From the NCBI GenBank assembly GCA_003667245.1, contig RCNN01000044.1, positions 62,001 through 126,000 of the forward strand: a stretch of 64,000 nt of DNA, read 5' to 3'. Under the pieces are notes generated by a model that was not told the origin of the DNA, did no database searches, and saw nothing but the letters and a program-made list of their open reading frames with translations. The position numbers and the translations under genes are program-made. Position 1 is the first letter of the stretch. Each line of letters begins with the position of its first letter. Of this stretch, positions 58,821-64,000 are shown one piece after another. This DNA is from Heterostelium multicystogenum. Its lineage: Eukaryota > Evosea > Eumycetozoa > Acytosteliales > Acytosteliaceae.

Positions 58821-59010
58821 TTCAACCAGTGTAGTTCTGTATCAGCTGCTTCATCAACTTCTCACACTTTTTTCAACTCCTATCCAACTCATATCAACCA
58901 ATTTCAGCTCATCGCAACTATCAATCTATCACGTAAAACTATATTAACTTAATATGAAGAAAATAGAATACATAAAAAGAAAGAAAAAAAAAAAAAAAAA
59001 ATAGAAAACT

Positions 59011-59026
59011 GATGGCTTCGGTCATC
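59011..59026 (+). other. UUCG tetraloop hairpin near the LINE 3' end
   Basis: GATGGC-TTCG-GTCATC forms a 6-bp stem with one G-U pair, closed by a C-G pair on a UUCG loop, between the inner and terminal A tracts. It is a good candidate for the RNA structure that the reverse transcriptase recognises. Confidence 0.6.
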
Positions 59027-59326
59027 CGAAAAATAAAGCTTAATACTTCAATTTTTACTCCTTAAAAAAAAAAAAAAAAAAAAAAAAAGGTTGATCAGAC
59101 CTATTGTTATTAAAAGATATAACTCAAACTAAACTCTGAATAGAGAACCTTAATCAAATTAAATAATATACTTAGTTAGTTTCTCTATTTGTAGTAAATT
59201 ATTAATCTGATTAAGACTCTTTCGGTTTTTCCTTTTAAGGTGATTTTTGTAAAATTGATATTTTTATAAATTATTGTAAAATTGCATTGTTGTTACATAT
59301 CCCCTCCATGATTTGAGCTGTTGTTA

Positions 59327-60166
59327 TTTTTTTTTTTTTTTTTTTTTTTTGTTATAACCATACAGTTGTTTATTTAAGGTAGGGTTTAGAAGCCTACAGA
59401 TTTCTTTTTACAACCACAGGCCGGTTGTGATGACCATCATTTTATAGAGGCATGACTGCCTATTATTATTTGGAGCAAGGTGTTTCAACAGTGGACTGTT
59501 AAGTATTTCGAAGCGACAGAAGATTTTAAGAGTACACCAATGGTTTACGTAGTTGAGGGCTTCGATTGTCAATTTACATATTCTTCATGGCGGGATGGTA
59601 TCATACAGACTTGAGAGTACATGGGTTCACTGGAAGTGTATGGGGAAAAACTGGAAAACCCGGGATTCGAACCCACGACCCAAGGCGTCACAAGCAGACT
59701 ACCATACTCAGGGAAGAAGGCAGTAACCTTCCTGCATTTAGACTCCGAGAGGTTTTCACAGCAGAATTCGTGCAACTCGCCAAGACGTTCTACATCGACC
59801 CTACCAGAGAATAGCAGACCGTCTTTACCGGCAGTCGAGACAAAGTGTTTGTAGACAACCTGAAACAAGCCATAGAGCCTGTCTTTGGTCTTAGCAGTTA
59901 TATGTTTCGCACGCGGGAAGCACAATCTTACGTAAAGCGTGTTAAGCTTCAGTACGTCCTTGAAGCTAATGCTGCTGTTGAACTTGTGGTGACTATTATA
60001 AAAGTTGGCTATTTTCTCTTTAATCTTGTGGCCAGACATATTAGACAGATAACTAAGATGCACTAACACAAGCAGTGAGTCTAACCTAACAATGACAAAT
60101 AAAAACTAGATAAACTTTATACAGATACTATCTGTACAAAAAAATCGAAAAAAAAAAAAAAAAACA
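59327..60166 (-). mobile_element. chimeric retro-insertion: LINE 5' end joined to an unrelated 3' part
   Basis: Read on minus, it starts with the same T tract, palindrome and 5' leader as the LINE. The ORF1 start is intact (ATG near 60033), and the match continues for about 440 bp at about 99% identity to a sharp break at 59703, after CCCTGAGT. About 350 bp unrelated to the LINE 3' end follow, beginning with a tRNA-like stretch with a consensus B box and ending in an A tract (T run in plus at about 59327-59350). It lies about 90 bp downstream of tRNA-Ile in the same orientation. The structure fits template switching during reverse transcription or a separate short element family. Confidence 0.7.
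59655..59703 (-). other. tRNA-like remnant with consensus B box
   Basis: On minus the sequence contains GTGGGTTCGAATCCC, an exact Pol III B box (GGTTCGANTCC) with a short T-arm stem. Upstream is a TTGTGAC anticodon-loop-like heptamer. The anticodon and acceptor stems do not pair, so it is not a functional tRNA. It could be a SINE head, an external B box or a decayed tRNA gene. Confidence 0.55.
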
Positions 60167-60255
60167 TACCACATCAGCTATTCTGCCTTGGGCTTTGTTG
60201 TTACAGTTCAGTCGGTCACATTTCCGCAAGCGGTTGAAATGACTTAAAAACCCTT

Positions 60256-60327
60256 GCTCGATGCAGGGATCGAACCTGCGACCGTGGCGTTATTAGCACC
60301 ACGCTCTGCCGACTGAGCTAATCGAGC
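60256..60327 (-). tRNA. tRNA-Ile (AAT)
   Basis: The 72-nt cloverleaf has a perfect acceptor stem GCTCGAT/ATCGAGC and D stem GCTC/GAGC. The anticodon arm TGGTG-CTAATAA-CGCCA gives AAT, and the T arm GCAGG-TTCGATC-CCTGC is perfect. There is no intron. It faces the tRNA-Val gene across the retroelement cluster. Confidence 0.95.
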
Positions 60328-61458
60328 TATTGGTGAATCTAGAAAAAAATTAAAACTTACTGATTTTTAAAAATCAATATCAAAAGGACATAGAGTTCCC
60401 ATATCGCTAAAAAAGATGTTCTTAACTCATCTACACGTTATCGAACGCAAATCCACACTCACTAATGGACAGATCCACCCAGAGACAGAGGTTTTAATTT
60501 CCCTGATATATTAGAGGTCATTGCTAAAATAAGAAGTTCAAATTGGTGGCAAGGTGCCTCCCTCTGTTTAAGACTGACAAAATTTACTGCAGACACTGCT
60601 TAGGTACCAAGAAGGTAACATTTTGCGTTGTAGATCCACTTCGAATCCAAAGACATATCAACAAGTATAGAATTCCAGATGACTAAACTAGCCTTCCACG
60701 AGTATCGAACCTGGTTAGATCCTCAATTCTAGACGCCAAAAACATGGAGTATAAGAACACGTACACCAACAAATGGTTAAGCTAACTGTCTAAAATCAAA
60801 AAGGACTGGTACTACAAAGTTAGTCATTTGACACTCCCAAACACCTCGAAAGATAACAATGTCTACTACCAACTCATAACACTACAATATGACACTAACC
60901 TATCTATAATAAAGTGTATTGGGAGAACCTTGTCTATGTAAGCTAGTTCTCTAGGAAAAAAACAAGTGATCTTTATTTAGTAAAATACAAACTTTTCTTT
61001 ACATCGTTATTTATAATTCTAGTTTAGAATGATTTGTGTGTCATGAAATAGAACTTCAAAAATATACATTTGAAAAAGAGTGGAAACTATTGAAATAACA
61101 TGGTACCAATAGTTGAGACAATATATATGAAGAGAGAACACACAAGAAAACTTAAAAACTGTGTATCAATCAAAAAACCCAATCAATTAGAAAATATATC
61201 GATGTAAAGTTATTATAAATCATAAAATTTTTGGTATAGTCTGAAAACAGAAATTCTCACCCCATTTTATTTTCCTGTTTATTCAAAGAATGAAATCAAA
61301 GAGATAAAATGGTAATCATCATGATGGATTGATGGTTTCAAGAGTTTCAAAAAGTTGATTGTTTAATATTGTACCATATTTTAAATATTATTAGTCATTT
61401 CTTATAAATCTATATATTTATTTATATATATATAGTTTGATAAAACTTTTTAGTTGAA
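60328..61458. pseudogene. decayed coding-like sequence next to tRNA-Ile
   Basis: The block at about 60480-60940 is less AT-rich than its flanks. Its plus strand shows broken but protein-like frames: KTDKIYCRHCLGTKKVTF with a zinc-finger-like C-x2-C start and a later RIQRHINKYR, then a stop, then MEYKNTYTNKWLS and KIKKDWYYKVSHLTLPNTSK interrupted by a stop. It may be a remnant of an older mobile element at the tRNA hotspot. From 60960 on there is only A/T-rich DNA and the promoter of the next gene. Confidence 0.4.
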
Positions 61459-62211
61459 ATGAGTCATCATCATCATACTGATCATTGTAGCTGCTGTGTA
61501 CATCATCACAAGCCACACAAAGAGCATAAAGAACATAAAGAACACAAGGATAAACACAAAAAAGATCCAGTTACAAAGTTTATTGATAAGTTTATTGATG
61601 AATGTAGCAGTGCAGGCGGTGGACACAAAGAAAAAGATAAACATAAGGATCATCACCATCATAAAGATCACCACCATAAGGATCATCATCATAAGGATCA
61701 TCATCATCACAAAGATCACCATCATAAAGATCATCACCACGAAAGTACTCATGTAACTGTCACCTATCATACTCCTCCACCATCGCATACAACACATAGC
61801 TCTTACCATTCAACATATTCTAAGCCACATACAACTACAACAACCACACATTCCAGTCATCCAAGTCACTCGACCAGCACTCACCATAGCGGCGGAGGAT
61901 TTGGTTTATCTACAAAGTGGACACCCTTATCACAGCAGTCATCTCATCACAGCAGCACAAGCAGTACAAGTAGCCACTCTCATGGTGGATCGTCCAGTGT
62001 GGCATCAAAGAAATGGGCACCAGTGGAGACCGGTCATGCAAAGTCGACCACAACCGTCAGCTATGGAGTACATACCAAGCCAGCAGTCAGCACAACTACC
62101 ACTACATCAAGCTATCATCACCACCAAACTCCTAATTTCTGTCCTAGCTGTGGAAATAGACCAGCGCCTCTAGCCAAATTCTGTTCATCTTGTGGCAACA
62201 AATTCCATTAA
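61459..62211 (+). CDS. histidine-rich protein with C-terminal zinc ribbon
   Basis: 250 residues, uninterrupted. The first 100 residues are nearly all His, Lys, Asp and Glu, with HKEHKEHKEHK and then tandem HKDHHH units. A Ser/Thr/His-rich middle follows. It has two similar short motifs (STKWTPLSQQ and SKKWAPVET) and a C-terminal zinc ribbon, FCPSCGNRP and FCSSCGNKF (two CxxC knuckles). It probably binds zinc, copper or nickel, or senses pH through histidine protonation. The ribbon may bind protein or nucleic acid. There is no signal peptide, so it is cytosolic or nuclear. I know no named orthologue. Confidence 0.8.
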   Translation: MSHHHHTDHCSCCVHHHKPHKEHKEHKEHKDKHKKDPVTKFIDKFIDECSSAGGGHKEKDKHKDHHHHKDHHHKDHHHKDHHHHKDHHHKDHHHESTHVTVTYHTPPPSHTTHSSYHSTYSKPHTTTTTTHSSHPSHSTSTHHSGGGFGLSTKWTPLSQQSSHHSSTSSTSSHSHGGSSSVASKKWAPVETGHAKSTTTVSYGVHTKPAVSTTTTTSSYHHHQTPNFCPSCGNRPAPLAKFCSSCGNKFH

Positions 62212-62808
62212 CTTTAATATTGTATAAATTAATTAATTCGTTAGTTGGATTCGTCTTTTCGATTGCCAATCTTAGGTGATTATTTAAATTTGGTAACCAA
62301 GATATATATTTAATGGGTTAGATATGTCCAACCACACAATGTTAATGTTCAACTGTCACGCCAAAAGTGTATTAATTTTTAAAAAATAAAAACATCGTTT
62401 CAAGTTTGTTGAAAATCCGATTCAAGAACTGCTGCTGATTCTTAAAATGCACCCACAAAACTATGTTTTTTTTGTGAATTGTTTTTGGTTTTTTCAGTTG
62501 AATGAGTTTTTTCAAAAAACAAATCTGTTGTGATTCAAACAAGAATCGAACTTTAATTAACATTTGAATTATAATTATATCATATATTATTATAACATCA
62601 AACTTTAATAAGTTTACTACTACTAGCATGCATCAACTAAGAAGATAGATACTAAAATAATTAAGATTTTAACATACTTTTAGATCGAAACACCTCACCT
62701 TTCATAGATCAATTGTTTTGATTATATATACTTTTAAATAGATACCTAACTATTATTATCTTTTTTTCTATTTCATTACCCATCACCAATCAAATATTTG
62801 ATTTCAAT
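62212..62808. other. intergenic spacer
   Basis: AT-rich DNA lies between two plus-strand genes. An 85-codon minus frame at 62372-62629 is low-complexity and is not called. Confidence 0.55.
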
Positions 62809-64000
62809 ATGCTAGTACCTATTTTGCTAAGCATAGTTATTGTTTTGTTAATTCACTTTGTAAGTATCTTTAATTTAAATAGATAGATAGATATATAGAT
62901 ATATAGAGTGTTAATGTTAACACTCTTGATATAGAAAAATAAATATGTTCAAAATGGTGCTCCAGGTCCACTACCATTACCAATGTAATTTACAAAAAAG
63001 TGGTATAATAAATTCAAAAATTTATTAATCAGAAAGTTATTGTTTAGAATTGGAAATTTACATCAAGTTGGAAATGTTAAGCCACAAGAACAATTGGATG
63101 CTTTATATAAGAAGTATGGAAAAATCTTTGGTATATGGATGGGTTCCATTTATACTGTTGTTCTTAGTGAACCAGAAATAATACATACTGCCATGACCCA
63201 GGGTACCATTTTCATTGATAGATATCTTACACCTACGCTCATGGTTGTCGGTGATTATAAAGATCTGAGCTTCACCAACAGCTATCTCTGGAAAAAACTA
63301 CGTTAGTTTTCTATGGAAATGCAATGACCAAAGCTAAAAGTATTAAAACTTGAAAATTCATTCCAAGATCAAATTGTAAAACTATCAAATGTTCTGAGAA
63401 ATGAGCTAAATGATGGACAACAAGTAAGTCATTGTCTTTATCACTCTTTAATGAATCATAATTTGCTAATATATCATTAATTTTAGATTGACATTAAGGG
63501 ATATGTGAGAAAACTTTCGTTTAATATTATGTTCCGATTTATGTTTTCAACAGAACTGAGCTATTATCAGACAGAAATGTCAGAGGAGGATAAAGAAATT
63601 ATGCACAACACCGAAACTTTGGTAAAACTAATGGCACAAGGAAATCCTGGTGATTATATTCCATGGTTAAGACCATTTTGTAATGTATGTTAATTATTTA
63701 GATATTATTTCGTTTGATAAGAGAACTAATATCGGTTGCCTCATAGTTTGGAGAATTTGGAAAAAGTAGTAAGTGGTATTTTAGATTTTTCAAGAAAGAG
63801 ACTATATGAACATCAAAAAAACTCATGATAGAAATAAGTATGCATTTACATTTCTTTTCATCGTTATTTATCCTCTTAATTAACCCAAACTCTATCATTA
63901 TGATTAGTCCAAGAGATTTCATAGATTTATTTTTAAATGAAATTGAACACGAAGACAATGTAGATAAGTTTATTGATTATGAATGTATTGAAAGAAATTG
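62809..64000 (+). CDS. cytochrome P450 (CYP508-like), partial, cut by the window edge
   Basis: Exon 1 (62809-62859) is a membrane anchor (VPILLSIVIVLLIHF). Exon 2 (62935-62984) has the proline hinge NGAPGPLPLP. Exon 3 (from 63048) reads IGNLHQVG, KKYGKIFGIWMGSIYTVVLS and FIDRY. Later exons give DIKGYVRKLSFNIMFRFMFS, GNPGDYIPWLRPF and PRDFIDLFLNEIE. The haem-binding Cys region lies beyond the window. Near 63300-63350 two compensating slips are needed (the direct frame meets TAG and TGA), and another lies in an A run near 63827. These may be sequence errors or true decay. The membrane-bound monooxygenase has an unknown substrate. Confidence 0.85.

Larger units (their letters stand above)
54508..59088 (+). 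mobile_element. non-LTR retrotransposon, tRNA-associated (TRE-like), nearly full length
   Basis: A 4.6-kb element with a 5' T tract and the palindrome TACAGATAGTATCTGTA, ORF1, ORF2 with APE endonuclease and reverse transcriptase, a 3' UTR with a UUCG hairpin, and a terminal A tract at 59065-59088. An inner A tract lies at about 58983-59001. It sits about 52 bp downstream of tRNA-Val in the same orientation, the position typical of dictyostelid TRE3-class elements. Its coding part is much less AT-rich than host genes. ORF1 and ORF2 each need one base of correction, so this copy is either inactive or mis-assembled. Its 5' 440 bp match the copy at 59703-60166 at about 99%, implying recent activity. 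Confidence 0.9.

Noticed and set aside
54508..60166. Single inverted duplication of the LINE 5' end
   Set aside because: Each arm sits just downstream of its own tRNA in the tRNA's orientation and has its own A tract, which fits two insertions better.

Overview
The window reads as nuclear DNA of a dictyostelid social amoeba. Intergenic DNA is very AT-rich, with A/T runs and trinucleotide repeats. Genes are dense, with short AT-rich introns bounded by GTAAGT-type donors and TAG or CAG acceptors. Several proteins carry Gln, Asn or Ser tracts, and there are dictyostelid-style surface proteins (an EGF/ComC-like protein and a fibro-slime protein). The species cannot be fixed from the sequence alone.

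Layout. 1-2756: intergenic. 2757-6308: two minus-strand genes, a CUE+PX protein and a Vti1-like N-domain membrane protein. 7013-21925: plus-strand genes for a PAQR-family receptor, a giant BEACH/WD40 protein of ALFY type (about 10.8 kb) and cytosolic seryl-tRNA synthetase. 22184-31015: minus-strand genes for a syntaxin-8-like SNARE, a large ComC-like surface glycoprotein, an unknown Ser-rich membrane protein and an M28 metallopeptidase. 32256-38223: a 63-residue membrane protein (+), then on the minus strand a small mitochondrial protein, the Pol II elongation factor ELL and an AUP1-like acyltransferase. 40018-49386: eEF1B-beta (-), GID4 (+), organellar-type prolyl-tRNA synthetase (+), a fibro-slime surface protein (-) and the CAAX protease Rce1 (+). 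49464-54118 (-): a very unusual STAND protein with BRCT, DUF4062, NACHT-like NTPase, TPR and UBA parts. 54383-60327: two tRNA genes facing each other, Val-AAC (+) and Ile-AAT (-). Each has a non-LTR retroelement 50-90 bp downstream in the tRNA's own orientation. One is a nearly full-length APE/RT LINE; the other is a chimeric insertion. 61459-62211: a His-rich zinc-ribbon protein. 62809-end: a cytochrome P450 cut by the window edge.

Sequence quality. Nearly every long conserved gene needs one or more single-base frame corrections, many at homopolymers. They affect essential genes such as SerRS, eEF1B-beta and ProRS, so I read most of them as assembly errors rather than pseudogenes. Gene spans below cover the whole locus including introns.

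Most interesting parts: the BRCT-DUF4062-STAND-TPR-UBA protein; the mirror-image tRNA/retroelement arrangement; and the chimeric insertion that joins an intact LINE 5' end to an unrelated 3' part with a tRNA-like B box and its own poly(A) tail. The membrane-traffic genes (Vti1-like, syntaxin-8-like, PX, BEACH) are probably close together by chance, because dictyostelid genes are not organised in operons.
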